Source: Tubulanus polymorphus
Lineage: Eukaryota; Nemertea; Palaeonemertea; Tubulaniformes; Tubulanidae
Assembly (NCBI RefSeq): GCF_964204645.1
Contig: NC_134025.1
Coordinates: forward strand, 17,702,001 to 17,766,000
DNA length: 64,000 nt
Reading direction: 5' to 3'
A model generated the notes under the pieces. The model searched no databases. It saw nothing but the letters and a program-made list of their open reading frames with translations, and was not told the origin of the DNA. The translations under genes were made by a program, and so were the position numbers. Positions 46,907 through 58,574 of this stretch are shown here, one piece after another; position 1 is the stretch's first letter; each line of letters begins with the position of its first letter.

Positions 46907-48243
46907 GCATGAGGATATGTCAGTCAGTGAAAACAAAATTTATATTCCTCATTACATCTTTTTTTCTACTACGCACACTTATCTCGCTCTGAGTGTAGCC
47001 CACCTAAGTGAACGTGTATTGAATCAGAAGTAGAATCATTTTGGGGGTTTATTCAGCATCCTGTAATCGTGTCCTCAGTGTCTTTATTTTTTAGACTAGC
47101 AATTTTATGTGAATATTTACATCATATTCAGTAATAGTAATGTCTCCTAGCACAAACTACGCTACACGCAATATATTTATCACCAGTCACACATTGACCT
47201 TTAGTTGGGAGTGCATTCCAGCTGAAATGAGCAAACTTGATTTGTGGTTTCATTGTTTTTTCTATAAAGTCGAAAGATCAATTCTACTACAAGGGAAACA
47301 TTAAGTTGTTTGCAAAATTGTTCTATTAAAACATTAAATTTCTTTTTATTCTAAATATTGGTGCAATATTTAAGTGTTGCAGAATATTTTTACAATGAGA
47401 CTATGCATTTGTAAGTTTCGTGTAGCATCAGTACTTTTGGGAAAATAGGAACTTTTATTTATGATCAAACTTTTTTGAAAAAAACTTCATTTAACTTTTA
47501 TTTATTTATGAGGTACTGGATGCGGCAGGAGTCAGGGAGTGGTTAGCAAGATTTCAGAGAGGAAGATCCTCAACCAGAGGTTTCCCGAAATTTTAAGAGA
47601 AATTACTTGCAAAAAGCAGGAATTATTATATAATTAAAGTTAAAATTACAAAAACTATTTTGGAGATTTTCAACTAGAACTCTACAGCAATTAGAGGAAT
47701 ATTGGAAGATATTTATTATCTATGACTGAAAAGAGTGAGCTGATAAGAACGGGTTTGCGCAGCTGTATGTAACTTTATTCTAATTCATAGTTATGGCAAT
47801 TAAAAGTTAAGAATAACTTTTTTACGTACTGTTAACCAACATAAGAGTTAACAAATATTTTTGCGTTGCGTAGTCACGCAAAGTTAAAGATTTTAATAAG
47901 TATCGCAGTTACAAGTCCGAGAACAGACGAATCGTTAATTCCGCTTGGAGGAGCAACTTCACTTCGAGATTCAACTGAATGCAAAACTTCATTCGGAATG
48001 CAACTGAATGCAAAACTTCACTGAGATTCAACATCTCCAAGACTTGACGCAGATTCAACTTTGATTTCCGTTTAGACCGTTAACCGACTGGTTGTTCGCG
48101 AGTGTGGAGCGTGGAAACTCTGCCGTAGTCAATAACTTTTTATCACGCATTGGAGACAACAAACTAAATAGTATCGTTCATGAGGACCGTTTAGTTTTTA
48201 TCAGATTATTGCGTGCATACCTTATGTATTGAACACTGAACTG
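46907..48243. other. Non-coding intron DNA
   Basis: Contains a small tandem repeat at 47960-48055 (actgaatgcaaaacttca units). No exon recognised. Confidence 0.4.
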
Positions 48244-51200
48244 TTAACCCTTACAATACCACTACTGTATGGCATACGGTACAAATTGACAAGCTAGCAT
48301 ACCCGTACCGTATGTGATACAGTATCACTTAACCCTTCTTCTAGAAGGGCATATCTATCAGTATCAGCCGGTGCTGCCATCTGCATAAAATCCAAGATGG
48401 CAACAGCCAGGAAAAAACAATTTGGCAGGATGAAATGGTTCAGCAGCTCGTATATGATGCTGACAGTGATGCTGGTGACTTGAAATTTGGTAGTGAACAA
48501 ATTGAGAGTGACAACGAATATGACAGCAGCAGTTCAGATGATGAGACTTAGTCAGAAAATAGGTTTATAGTGCCGGCTATGATTTTGATGATGAAAATGA
48601 AATCAGTGACAATTTTTTTAGACACTGTTGATACGGTTGTCATGGCAAGGGACACCAATAACAAAAATGAAATATAGCTGCAAAGCAGCGATAACGGGTT
48701 TTCTGAGCAGGCGTGCTATTTATAATTTGAAAAGTGGATAATAGAAATATATCAAAACGGGATACGCATTTGATGTGTCAAGTCACACCAATGCGGTTTA
48801 ACATAACATAATTTATAGTTATAGTCAAATTGGGGGTTACTCGGGTCGTTTAGTTGTCTGTGGAGTCAAGTAGATTGGTTACCCGTCTGTAACATTGGTT
48901 ACGGAGACTCGTCAGCTTGATGAGTTGTATGTATTATGATTGTGCGCCACCTGCATTTTCCGAAATAATGTTCATATAATTATTTGAAGGGACGATTGAA
49001 ATCAATTATCAACGTACATCTGAATATGTAATAGTCCTTAGTAACTTTCTGTTGCAGAGGGCATAGAAAAGATTTTGAAATTATTTAATTAAAATATAAA
49101 TTTTATTTACGAAAAATAAACTATTATGGTCAGTACAAATTGAAAATTCATAGTGTATTTTAAAGAACAAGCTTACATAGCTTACAGAATACATCACGTA
49201 CATTTGAATTATATAAGTGATGGGTAAAAATCAACGTGTGACAGAAAAAAATGTAGTTAATTATTTAACAATATCGAAATATGTGCTCCCTTTTTAAACT
49301 AATGGAGTGATACGCAATTAATCACATGGCCTGTATTAAAAGATAGAACATACAAGTTGGATATTTATAAGTCGAAACATGTGAACAGAAACTAAAACTT
49401 TGATGTCAGTGACCAGTATGGAATTACACAACGACAATTGGCTTTAAACTCAACAAACATTATTAAAGAATGTTTCAAACAAAATGCTTTATATAACGAC
49501 ATGAATAAACTTGTTTTACAAAACAAGAAAGTACATTTTGAACTTTTGAATGGTCGAATCTCATTTATTCACAGTAACCTGTGATGTGGCGATTCTTGGA
49601 GCCATCCTTCTTGATGACGTCACTAACAAGTGGTTACGGCCGTACGCGTGCACTCATTTCTTTGAAAATCTAGCTTCCTCGCGGAGAGGGACCTGGTGAC
49701 GCTGCGCCCCGCCCCATTCGCGCTGAGAAATATCTTATTCCCAGTCAGCAGAGACAGGTTCTAAAGATCATAGAGTGCATCGCTGGAGGGTTTCCGATCC
49801 ATATAGGCCTAATTGAATTTGAATTGGTGCGGTGGCGCTCTCAATGCGGAAGTTTTTGTCATTCCGAAATAAACTGTAAGGTTTCCCAAGTCTCTGTTTA
49901 TAACGCATGCGCATTAGGAAGTGTTGGGGAAATCCTCTAAGTCCAGAAATTGGTCGCGTGCGCATGCGTCGCTACATGTGTATTTTTTCCTAAACTGGGT
50001 CATGTCAGAACGCTGAAACATAGAACTATAACGGAATGAACCTGGGTGAACTTTAGCACAGCGGGAAGGCGCAGTTTGTTTCGGTCACTTAATAGGATCA
50101 TTTGTATTTTGGGGAATGACAGGTGTTCAAGTGGTCTTGCCATAAGCTGAAAATCTAAGATATATATCGGTATATTAAAAAAAAGGATGAATGTATTTTT
50201 CTGCTACACATTCGGGATTCGAACCTAATAGCACTTAAAAGTAAATCCTGGGGTTATCAAAGTTCATTGTTTCATATTCGGGATGCTGTAACTTTTTTAC
50301 TCGGCAAACAATAACCCAGCGACACTTTAATCATCAAAGTTCATACCGTAACGCTTGAAATATGACCAGTAATTTTCGGGTTTCGAACCTGCTTATAAGA
50401 TGAACCAGCGTAAATTAGATCAACATTTTTATGGGATTCGAACCTAATGGAAACTACAGCGACTATTAGTCATTGAAGTTCACATTCAGTTCACATGTAG
50501 TACCGCATGCGCAATGTGCCGATTTCTCGACTTAGAGCAATTACAGCACTGACTAATGCGCATGCGTTAGGTAGAAACGGAGACTTGGGAAACTTTACGG
50601 TTTTTGCCAGTAGCATGGTACGCACTAAATTCAAAATTCTTTATTACCAATATTTTCTAAGCAAAGTTTCATTAGTTTCCTCATTAATTAAATTTAGACC
50701 AAACCAAATCAAATAACATAATATTTTTAATAACCTACAAGTACATTATGAACTTTTGAATGGTCTAACCCCAGTATAGTCCCCCGTGATTTGGAAATTC
50801 TCGGAGCCCTCCTTTATTTACCTACTAAATGACGTCACAAACTGTTATTTCGCCGGTGCTTGTTGTCTAACAATTCAATTCAATTCTTTATTTACAGTAA
50901 CCTAATAAGTAATTTTAAGTTTCAAATAGGATGGAAAGTACATCAGACATTCTGTTGGTTCAGAGAGACCGTTATTACAGTATCAATTTATACATTTCGT
51001 TTCGAAGCTGTCAGTGCGAATCTGAATGAAGATGAATTTCATTTGACGAAATCGGCGGAAAATATATAATAATAATAATAATCAACAGAATTTCAAGAGG
51101 GTTTTCGACGAAAGTCAGAAAACCTAATAACCAGAAACTGTCCATCCTCAAGGTCACATATATCCAAATAATTTGTCTTATTTGTAAGCCCAATGGTTAT

Positions 51201-51697
51201 CAACACCATGGTAAACAATGTATCAGTGTCAAATACATATAGGTAACAATTTTCTGAGGCCTGAAATTATACCCCAATGAAACCCCTTACATCTGGCCTT
51301 CCGACATATCATGTGGTAAATGAGTGAAAAAATAAACTTTTTAGTTGTTCTATTGCATTGAAATTTTTACTACATAAAAGTAAGGATATATGGCATACAA
51401 TTTTAGTTGGAATTGAATAGGTCAGTGCATTTTGCTGGGAGCAGTTTATCTGAAACTTTATCATGAAATTTTTTCATGGCGGCCATCTTGGAGTATGTGA
51501 CCTTGACCTAAGTTCACTTATATCCAAATTATTTATGTCTACATTGTTGCCCCAAAAGTTATCAACAACATGCTATATAAATTTTCTGTGTCAGATACCT
51601 TGGTTACTATTCTATGAAGTTTCAAATATACCCCTATTAACCCCTAAATTCCCTCCGGTACAGCAGCGGAGACACTATGTAGTATTGAAAGGGTTAA
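48244..51697 (+). mobile_element. piggyBac element with both ends, split by a 2.4-kb insert
   Basis: The left end is TTAACCCTTACAATACCAC (48244) and the right end is agtattgaaagggTTAA (51697); TTAA on both sides is the piggyBac target. A transposase remnant with VYDADSDAGDL and ESDNEYDSSSSDDET follows the ATG-containing region at 48400-48550, then stops. Comparison with the copy at 37882 shows that 48670-51121 is an insertion between ...aaaaatga and aaccagaaac. The 3' inner part resumes at 51122. The catalytic domain is gone, so it is non-autonomous. Confidence 0.75.
48670..51121. mobile_element. Insert within the piggyBac element, with internal inverted and direct repeats
   Basis: Near its ends are gggttttctga (48697) and the inverse tcagaaaacc (51116). 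Inside, 49868-49985 and 50493-50612 are ~115-bp inverted repeats, each with two GCGCATGC-type palindromes. Outside them, 49519-49635 and 50738-50850 are direct repeats (tgaacttttgaatggtc ... tgacgtcac). Between the inverted arms the minus strand has three ggttcgaaaccc-like B-box motifs. No coding found. Family unknown. Confidence 0.5.
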
Positions 51698-53373
51698 TCT
51701 GACTTTTCAATCTAGACTGCGCTTTAAGTTTGATTTTTATCTTAATTGATATTTTTAGGTTTCTAATTTCATTTCATTTCTAAATTCTGCAAATTATTGT
51801 TATATTTGTGCATGCTTCACTGAAAATATGAAGTGTTCATATCCATAGTTCAAATACTATTTTGTTGTCAGTGTGTCATTTAGGATGGTGTGTGCATTTA
51901 TTATTTGAACTCACCCGCACAGTGGCGATTCTTTGGCAAGTGCGGTTACATGTGTATACAGTACTACTGCCTCTAGCCTACTACATGTACTAACACGGGG
52001 GATTTCCAGAGTACAGCATCTTCCAATGGCGCAGTTTGCCTAGAAAATTCGATGCAGACATTATTTGTAATTCTCATGAAGAAAATCCCTCACTCGCACT
52101 GTGCTTTCATGAAATAAAAACCTGGGCTAGTGATGAACTGTACAGAGACAATAATCCATCTATCTCTTCAAGTCGGTCTATACCATGAACTGCGCAGGTT
52201 ATATCAATTATTTTTGAATGTGTCAATGCGCGAGCACCTGTGAGGATAGTGATGGGAATAACACTTCATTGCCGGATAAAACCGATACAGACAACTCACT
52301 GACAGGTAGGCCCTCCAAGCACCTCAAAACTTTCCAAAATCAATCAATTTTAGCAACATAAATACAACAGACTATGATAGTCATTGCTAGGACCATGGAT
52401 ACAGGCAAATCACGCGTTACAGGCATTTTTCCATCGGACTGCAAGTTCTATATGATACAGCGTTATCGAACTATATCCATGGTAGTAGAGATACTACGGT
52501 GTACGGCAGGATTTTTACTACCTCAGATGCCTATATGTTCTTCGACTGTAAAAACTATGAAGTGTATCAGTCTGGAATTTTCAGCACAATATCCGATGCT
52601 CAATTCCTTTCTTTAGAGGTTTATTAGGTATAAATCAGATCACAAATGTTTTTAATATCTTGTTCATAACCTTTGAGGAGGCTGGTGTTGGCATCAACAA
52701 GGGTCATCAACATGGCATCAACATGGGTACCGTAGACTTTAATGGACCAGAGCAGTAATGCTCAATGTAACTAACGTCTATTTATACAATTCAAAGGCCC
52801 TCAGTGCATTCATGAGGAATAAACTATACCCACCAATTGCAGACACACACCTTAGCCTACATACGGATACCATATATCCGCAAGCAACAATCAATGTTGT
52901 CGACCTATTTCATTAAAGCCTATTTAATTATTGCTTTCAGATTTGGGTACTGACCTGGTAGCAGGAAGGGCAGGAAGATGACATCGATAACTTCAGTCTA
53001 GCAATGTGATTCTTGACAATAAATCCCTGTGACAACATTGAACTTTGCCTTTGTAATGCGGGGGGGGGGGGGGGTTAGTAATCAATGCTTAGTTGACAAA
53101 GAACCATGAGATGGAGAGGTAACACTTCATATAAATTACATGTTTTATTTATTTGCAAAATGAAATGCGAATTCTTTACAATGACTTGAATCTTCAATAG
53201 TTCAGATGTACCATCATACATGTATTAAAGTTATGGTATTCCATGGACGTCGTAATTTCCTTTTAATGACTGCTTCTCGCTAGATCACTACCGGTACCTA
53301 AAAAAGAGAGAAAATATATGTAAGAGAGAAAATATATGCGTTACTGATGCTTCTGTATACCATCGCCCTAGTA
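51698..53373. other. Non-coding intron DNA with a poly-G run
   Basis: A G14-15 run lies at 53060-53074. No supported exon; the frame at 52374-52616 has no recognisable content. Confidence 0.4.
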
Positions 53374-53949
53374 CCGTAAAAACCGGCGTATAAGTCGTGT
53401 TTTTAACCCTTGATTTTACCACTAAATTATTGACCTCGACTTATACGCCGAGTACAGTTTTCTACAAAGTATTTTCAGGTCACAAGAAATATTGATTCTA
53501 CCAGACAAAAAAGACAGTGTTCATCTTCTTACTGCTATAACAGTTTGAATAATTATTCATGATAAATAAAGTTATTTAATGAAAAAAACTTCTTTCATTT
53601 TGTCACAGCTTCATTTAAAACGATGTATTCATATATGTGCGCTCATAGCAGCGCTTAATACATTAGGCTATATATAGCGTGTGACTCACACTACTGTGTG
53701 TATTATACCTGAGTGTGTGTAACAGTCTATTGATTAACACACAGCAGCAATCAGGCTGACGCGTGGCGGCGTGCGTGAAGGCACACATCGTTATCAAAAC
53801 AAACTATTCAATACAATGATACTAGTAATTATTCTTCTAAGAGAAGGGACTCGACTTATAAGCCGGATATATGTTAAAATCAAGAAATGTAGGTCTAAAA
53901 ATCGACCTCGACTTATACGCCGCGTATACTTATACGCCGGTTTTTACGG
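53374..53949. mobile_element. Mariner-type MITE, younger copy
   Basis: It starts TA-CCGTAAAAACCGGCGTATAAG and ends CTTATACGCCGGTTTTTACGG-TA: a ~23-bp inverted repeat with TA on both sides, the Tc1/mariner target. Each end carries extra inverted copies of cgacttatacgccg (around 53440, 53850 and 53915), probable multiple transposase-binding sites. 576 bp, no coding. Its sister is at 26694-27241. Confidence 0.8.
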
Positions 53950-54463
53950 TAACTAATCAAGCATGACCAAATATCGCAAGTTTCTAAATTACGCTAAAAT
54001 GTTCGATTCGTACATTATCATCTGGAAATGTTTAACCTGGCCAACCTCAAGAAATGTTTTAAGTTTTAAACGCCTGTGCAATGTTCTGTCAAAATAATTG
54101 AAGCAACTGTTTTATTGCACAAACATGTATTGTAACGACAGATAACTAAGACAAAGCAATTCAAACCCACCGTTCAAAACACTGCATCGGTTCTATAATA
54201 ATGTTGTTTATTCGGAAATAATTCAGAACTTTATTCATCAGTTTTGCGTAATCGCATGGCCAGCAAATCCACTGAGTAAGAAGTGGAGGGGTGGAAGATT
54301 ATAGTTTTCTTCTAAATAACTAAAGGAAAAGGAAAGAGCTGAAAGGAGTTTGTATTCAGATTCACCAGGCATCTTTTTTACAAACGAGGCTCAGTAAATT
54401 AATGAAAGAATTAAGGCCTGTTTATTGGACATAATTTGTTAATTCATCAGGAGAAAATTACAA

Positions 54464-54625
54464 TTTTTGGAACTAAAATTTGTATTTCCGAGTAGTACTT
54501 ACCCTTTCCTATGGTTTTTGCCAATATTTTCTAAATTTGGATTGATCGCCAATGGTTTTTCTATACGACCCGGCCCTGCGGTATTGCATTTAGCCACCGG
54601 CGAAATCCGCCATCTTTTTACGTCA
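54464..54625. repeat. DIRS inverted terminal repeat, 3' side
   Basis: From accctttcctatggttttt to cgaaatccgccatcttttt it is inverted and nearly identical (one change in the atcgccaatgg stretch) to 60120-60245. It carries a private outer extension, 54464-54500 (acaatttttggaactaaa). Confidence 0.92.
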
Positions 54626-54671
54626 TAGCAGACCAAAAAAAAAAAACAGCTATGCGGGGCAGGTGGGCGGG

Positions 54672-54775
54672 ATTCCCACCATAGGAAAGGGTAAGTACTA
54701 CTCGGAAATACAAATTTTAGTTCCAAAAATTGTAATATTTCCGTCGAGTACTGCACCCTTTCCTATGGTTTTTGC
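54672..54775. repeat. DIRS internal complementary region
   Basis: 54672-54730 is an exact inverted copy of the outermost 59 bp of the element (54464-54522). 54731-54775 (atttccgtcgagtactgcac...) is complementary to the opposite outer end near 60220-60254, with one change (gcac versus gtac). It thus spells the two element ends joined head to tail, the template expected for completing the DIRS circle. It lies directly downstream of the recombinase. Confidence 0.92.
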
Positions 54776-54956
54776 TAGACTAGCCTAGCACAAGGATGGT
54801 GGGAAAGGTAGATAGAAAAACCACCGCTCAAACGCAAGGTAAGAAGGAAAAAGAGAGCACTTACCCAAGCACGGAACGGAGCACCGTAGCACAGGGAAGA
54901 CCGGTTGGCCACAGTGAGTCCGTCCAGCTCAGGGGCCCCCCCAGAATTTTGCGAAA

Positions 54957-56018
54957 TTAAGTTGCCATAGACCTCACTTGATGAGAAACCACTCCCTCCG
55001 AGGAAAGATTCTCCTTCAATAAAATGTCCTTGATCAGTGAAGAGACCCATCGGGCCACTGTGTCCCGCGAAATATCACCCTTTAGGTGATCCAGCAGCGG
55101 AATAAATAACCGCTCCCGTGAACCCCTCCATGAAGCAGAGCGATCTAAATAGAAACACAACGCCCGCACAGGACATAAAGTCCTGTCCGGGATGCCCGGT
55201 TCCACTCGATGTTTTAGGGCTTCAATTCGCCATTGACGCCCAACCGAGCCTGGTCGTTGGTTCTTTGCCAAAAATTCCAAAGCAGGCCGCAGCGAAACAA
55301 ATTCCTTCGCTGGCCCAAAGACAATATGACCTTGTCGGACTGAAAGCACATGAATCTCAGAGCGACGGGCCGAGCAAGCCAAGAACAGCAAAAATACAGT
55401 CTTTTTTGACAAGTTTGCAAATGACGCTGCCGAAAGAGGTTCAAATGGAGCCTCCATTAACTTCTTCAAAATTACAGACAGATCCCATGGTGGAACTGTC
55501 CTTGGTACCCGAGGCCGGGATATAGAAAACCCTGCAACCAGCTGGGATATCCGATGATCCCCTGCTACATTTGGCCATCCAGAAGCACGCAATGTATGAG
55601 AAATCGCGGAGCGGTAACCTTTAATAGTTATGACCTGCAAACCTTTTACTACAAATAGGTGCAGTAAAAAATCTGCCAATTGAGCTACAGAGGGTGAGCA
55701 TGGATCAATTTCCCCTGCAGCACACCAATCCGCAAAATGACTCAATTTGGCATCGTAAATGGTACTTGTTGATGGCCGCTTTGATCCTGCGATAAAGGAG
55801 GCAGTCAGTTCTGAAAAGCCTGAAGCTGACAAGGATCGCTGGACAATGGCCAGGCGAGCAGATTTAACCACTGGCTGTTTGGATGATGCCGAAAGTTCCC
55901 CTGAGACAGAAGCGATGGGAAATTCGGAAGAATCCTGGGGTTGTCGCACAGTAGGTTGAGAAGTGGTAGGAACCATTTCTGAGCCGGCCAACATGGTGCT
56001 ACCAGAACTATGTTGCAA
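54957..56018 (-). CDS. DIRS tyrosine recombinase, truncated at the C-terminus
   Basis: The 353-codon frame overlaps the RT frame by ~210 bp. It has the core-binding part (STSTIYDAKLSHFADWCAAG, ITIKGYRSAISHTLRASG) and the catalytic part: the first Arg in FLACSARRSEIHVLSV and the HxxR box in VSHQVRSMAT. The frame stops right after MAT (54957). The Trp/His and nucleophilic Tyr expected ~30-40 residues further are not recognisable in any frame, so the copy is probably inactive unless the tail is spliced or restored by a shifted frame. It would integrate the DIRS circle. Confidence 0.85.
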   Translation of the reverse strand: MQHSSGSTMLAGSEMVPTTSQPTVRQPQDSSEFPIASVSGELSASSKQPVVKSARLAIVQRSLSASGFSELTASFIAGSKRPSTSTIYDAKLSHFADWCAAGEIDPCSPSVAQLADFLLHLFVVKGLQVITIKGYRSAISHTLRASGWPNVAGDHRISQLVAGFSISRPRVPRTVPPWDLSVILKKLMEAPFEPLSAASFANLSKKTVFLLFLACSARRSEIHVLSVRQGHIVFGPAKEFVSLRPALEFLAKNQRPGSVGRQWRIEALKHRVEPGIPDRTLCPVRALCFYLDRSASWRGSRERLFIPLLDHLKGDISRDTVARWVSSLIKDILLKENLSSEGVVSHQVRSMAT

Positions 56019-57838
56019 TTGACTGATCTCTCTATTTCAACCAGTAAGCGCGGCAGGACTGGTGTGGGCGGGAACGCATACGCATGCATCCCCGACCAGT
56101 CCAGAAAGAAGGCATCGACCCCCCACGCTTCTGCGTCTGGAAACGGGGACACAAACAGAGGACACCTCCGATTGAACCGGTTGGCAAACAGATCCAGCAG
56201 CGGATTGCCAAACATGCCCCGAACCCGATCGGCTACTTCTTGGTGGAGAACCCATTCTGTCGCAATAGCCTGACCTCGACAAGACAGAGCATCGGCCATC
56301 ACGTTCCTTTTCCCTGCTAAATGTGCCACAGTCAGGGACACGCCCTTTGTCTGGCACCAAAAAAAAATTTTGGCCGACAGACCTGTGAGGGTTTCTGAGT
56401 GAGTGCCCCCTTGGTTCTGAAGGTAAGCCCTCACTGTTGAATTGTCTGTGGCTAACCAAATGTGGTGGCCCTCCCCTCTCCTGTGAAAGAACTTCAGGGC
56501 CTTCCACACGGCCAGCATTTCTAGGAAATTTATGTGGTTGGTGGCCTCGTAGCGAGACCATCTCCCGGCGTTGACTCGGTTCTCCAGATGTGCCCCCCAT
56601 CCTTGGTGACTGGCATCCGTGAATACACGAACTGGAGCCTCTAACGGGGCTAGTGACACCCCGAGCCGAAGATTCGTAGTTGCCGCCCACCACTGAAGAT
56701 CCGGACTTAGATCGGTTGGAGGTACGGGAATCAAGGCCTCCCAGTTGACCTTTGACTGAGACCAGAAGACTTTCCAATATTGTTGCAAGCGCCTGCTTCC
56801 GAGGCGGCCTAAGGGCACCACCAGACCCATGGAGCTGATGGAGCCTAGAAGCCGTGACCAGTAACGAGCTGTTCTCGGGGTTGTTGACACTCCCGCTACG
56901 ACTTCTTGAAGTTTGGCTACTCGAACCATAGACGGAAAGACTTTGCCGATTCGGAGATCGAAGTCCATGCCGAGATAAGTGAACTGTAGGGCCGGCGTCA
57001 ACTGAGATTTTTCCCTGTTTACGCGGAACCCTAGCTGATGGACTAAGTCCAAGACTGAGGTCATTGCCTCCCGACATTCCTGAGCCGAATTCGCGACTAT
57101 TAACCAGTCGTCGAGGTAAACGAACAGTCGAACACCCCTTGACTGAAGTACCTTCTGAACTGACTTGACCAACTTGGTGAAAACCCACGGGGTCATACTG
57201 AGGCCAAATGGAAGAGACCTGAATTGGAACTGGCGGCCTTTCCACTTTATCCTGAGAAATCGCCGAGATTTTGGGTGAATTGGAACCTGAAAGTAAGCAT
57301 CTTTCAGGTCCAATGAAGCCGCCCATTGACCCGGACGGAGCCCTTGAATCACGTCCTTGGGCTTGATCATCCGGAACCTTGGAAGTCTAGGTGCCGATTG
57401 AGGAATGACAGATCTATCACTGTCCGTTGACCCCTGTGGCCTTTGGTACCATGAATATTCGAGAAAACCAGCCGGGAGAAGTTCCGTTGCAAACTGGTTC
57501 TATCGCTCCTTGAGAGCGGGAGAGATTAAGGCCTCCTGACCTGGTTTTGGCCGCATGTCGGGAGGTGACCTCATGAGGCGCGGTCGCCTTAGGAAACAGA
57601 GACGGTAGCCACGAGAGACAACCCGGGAGGGCCAACCGTCTCCAAAAAGGTCGGACCAGTGGGTTGCTGCCTGCTGCAGACAACCTCCCACTGGTCCCAA
57701 GAATTCATTTCGAGTTTTTCCGAAAGGAAGAGCCCCTTTTTGGAGCCTTCCCCTTGCCTCGATACGAACCGGAACTGTTACGACCGGACGAGGCTTGACA
57801 CGATTGTTGAAGTTGCGCGCTAGTTCTCCAACCCGCAT
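55805..57838 (-). pseudogene. DIRS reverse transcriptase / RNase H
   Basis: The N-terminal part is spread over three frames: GGCLQQAATHWSDLFGDGWP (57838-57500), AIEPVCNGTSPGWFSRIFMV (57500-57417) and VIDLSFLNRHLD (57410-57370). The 521-codon frame from 57370 is then intact: MIKPKDVIQGLRPGQWAASL and DLKDAYFQVPIH (motif A), LPFGLSMTPWVFTK, and the catalytic LFVYLDDWLIV (YLDD). RNase H follows with VFTDASHQGWGAHL, FLEMLAVWKAL, ATDNSTVRAYLQNQGGTHSE and KRNVMADALSC. It ends with the DIRS-typical PLLDLFANRFNRRCPLFVSP stretch. Three frameshifts lie within 57370-57510. Confidence 0.9.
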
Positions 57839-58574
57839 CCGAAGCCGCCTGAAAAAGCGCTGAAGTTTGAGATGGTCCTGTTTGCGTCCGTGCCGAACCT
57901 TGCGCCGCCGGCGTTGGACCAGAACGCTTTTTCCACGGAGTTCGGGGGTTGGACTTGGCCTGAACCTCCCGAATCTTCCTCAGCTCTGCGGAAACCGGAG
58001 CGCACCAACCGGAGAAGAGACGTGAAGATGTCCCCAATGGGGCTCTCTGCAAAGCATTGGACACCATATCCGGTAGATGAGTTTTGGAACTGGAGTCCAT
58101 CACTGACTGACGGGAGGCTAACACAAGATTAGCCTGACCCCGAACCGACAACGGAATAACATGCGAAACAGACCGAGCCAAAGATTGGATAATCCGGTCC
58201 ATTCCCTCCAGTTTTAGGGCAACTGACTCTGGGTCGGAGCCCGCATGAACGGCGGCGTGAGTCTCGCGAAGCTCACCCGTCAACACCTTAAGTGCCATAT
58301 CTTGAAACGAACCAACCCTGGTAAGATTGTCTAGGATTGACGTCATGGCCACCAAACCAGACTTAGGCAAACGAATACCCGACTGTGCTGTAACAGTATC
58401 CGGGCTGATCAAAGTATAATCAGCTTCCAGGCAGTTATGACTGTGATCCACAGAACCTGGAGTTGCGTAATACGCCGAGCGAAACGCGCCCATAGGTGGA
58501 TCGGTTGAACTAAAATATTTCCCAGATTTCATACCCCGTTCTGGAGGGGAAATGAAAATGTTCCAGGCCGACAT
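57705..58574 (-). CDS. DIRS gag, C-terminal part (after a frameshift)
   Basis: 289 residues overlap the upstream frame by 46 bp. They contain the capsid-like helical part (FRSAYYATPGSVDH ... NLTRVGSFQDMALKVLTGEL) and a basic Gly/Ser/Lys tail (SYRGKGKAPKRGSSFRKNS) suited to RNA binding. A one-base correction near 58540 would merge both frames. The ATG at its start is incidental. Confidence 0.75.
   Translation of the reverse strand: MSAWNIFISPPERGMKSGKYFSSTDPPMGAFRSAYYATPGSVDHSHNCLEADYTLISPDTVTAQSGIRLPKSGLVAMTSILDNLTRVGSFQDMALKVLTGELRETHAAVHAGSDPESVALKLEGMDRIIQSLARSVSHVIPLSVRGQANLVLASRQSVMDSSSKTHLPDMVSNALQRAPLGTSSRLFSGWCAPVSAELRKIREVQAKSNPRTPWKKRSGPTPAAQGSARTQTGPSQTSALFQAASDAGWRTSAQLQQSCQASSGRNSSGSYRGKGKAPKRGSSFRKNSK

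Noticed and set aside
52374-52616. Plus-strand 80-codon frame as a gene
   Set aside because: Length expected by chance; no motif or coding bias visible.
55118-55525. A 135-codon plus-strand frame
   Set aside because: Antisense shadow of the DIRS recombinase.
56037-57326. A 429-codon minus-strand frame inside the DIRS pol region
   Set aside because: It overlaps the RT/RNase H frame, has no domain content and is rich in Ser/Arg/Gly as expected from a shifted reading of GC-rich coding sequence.
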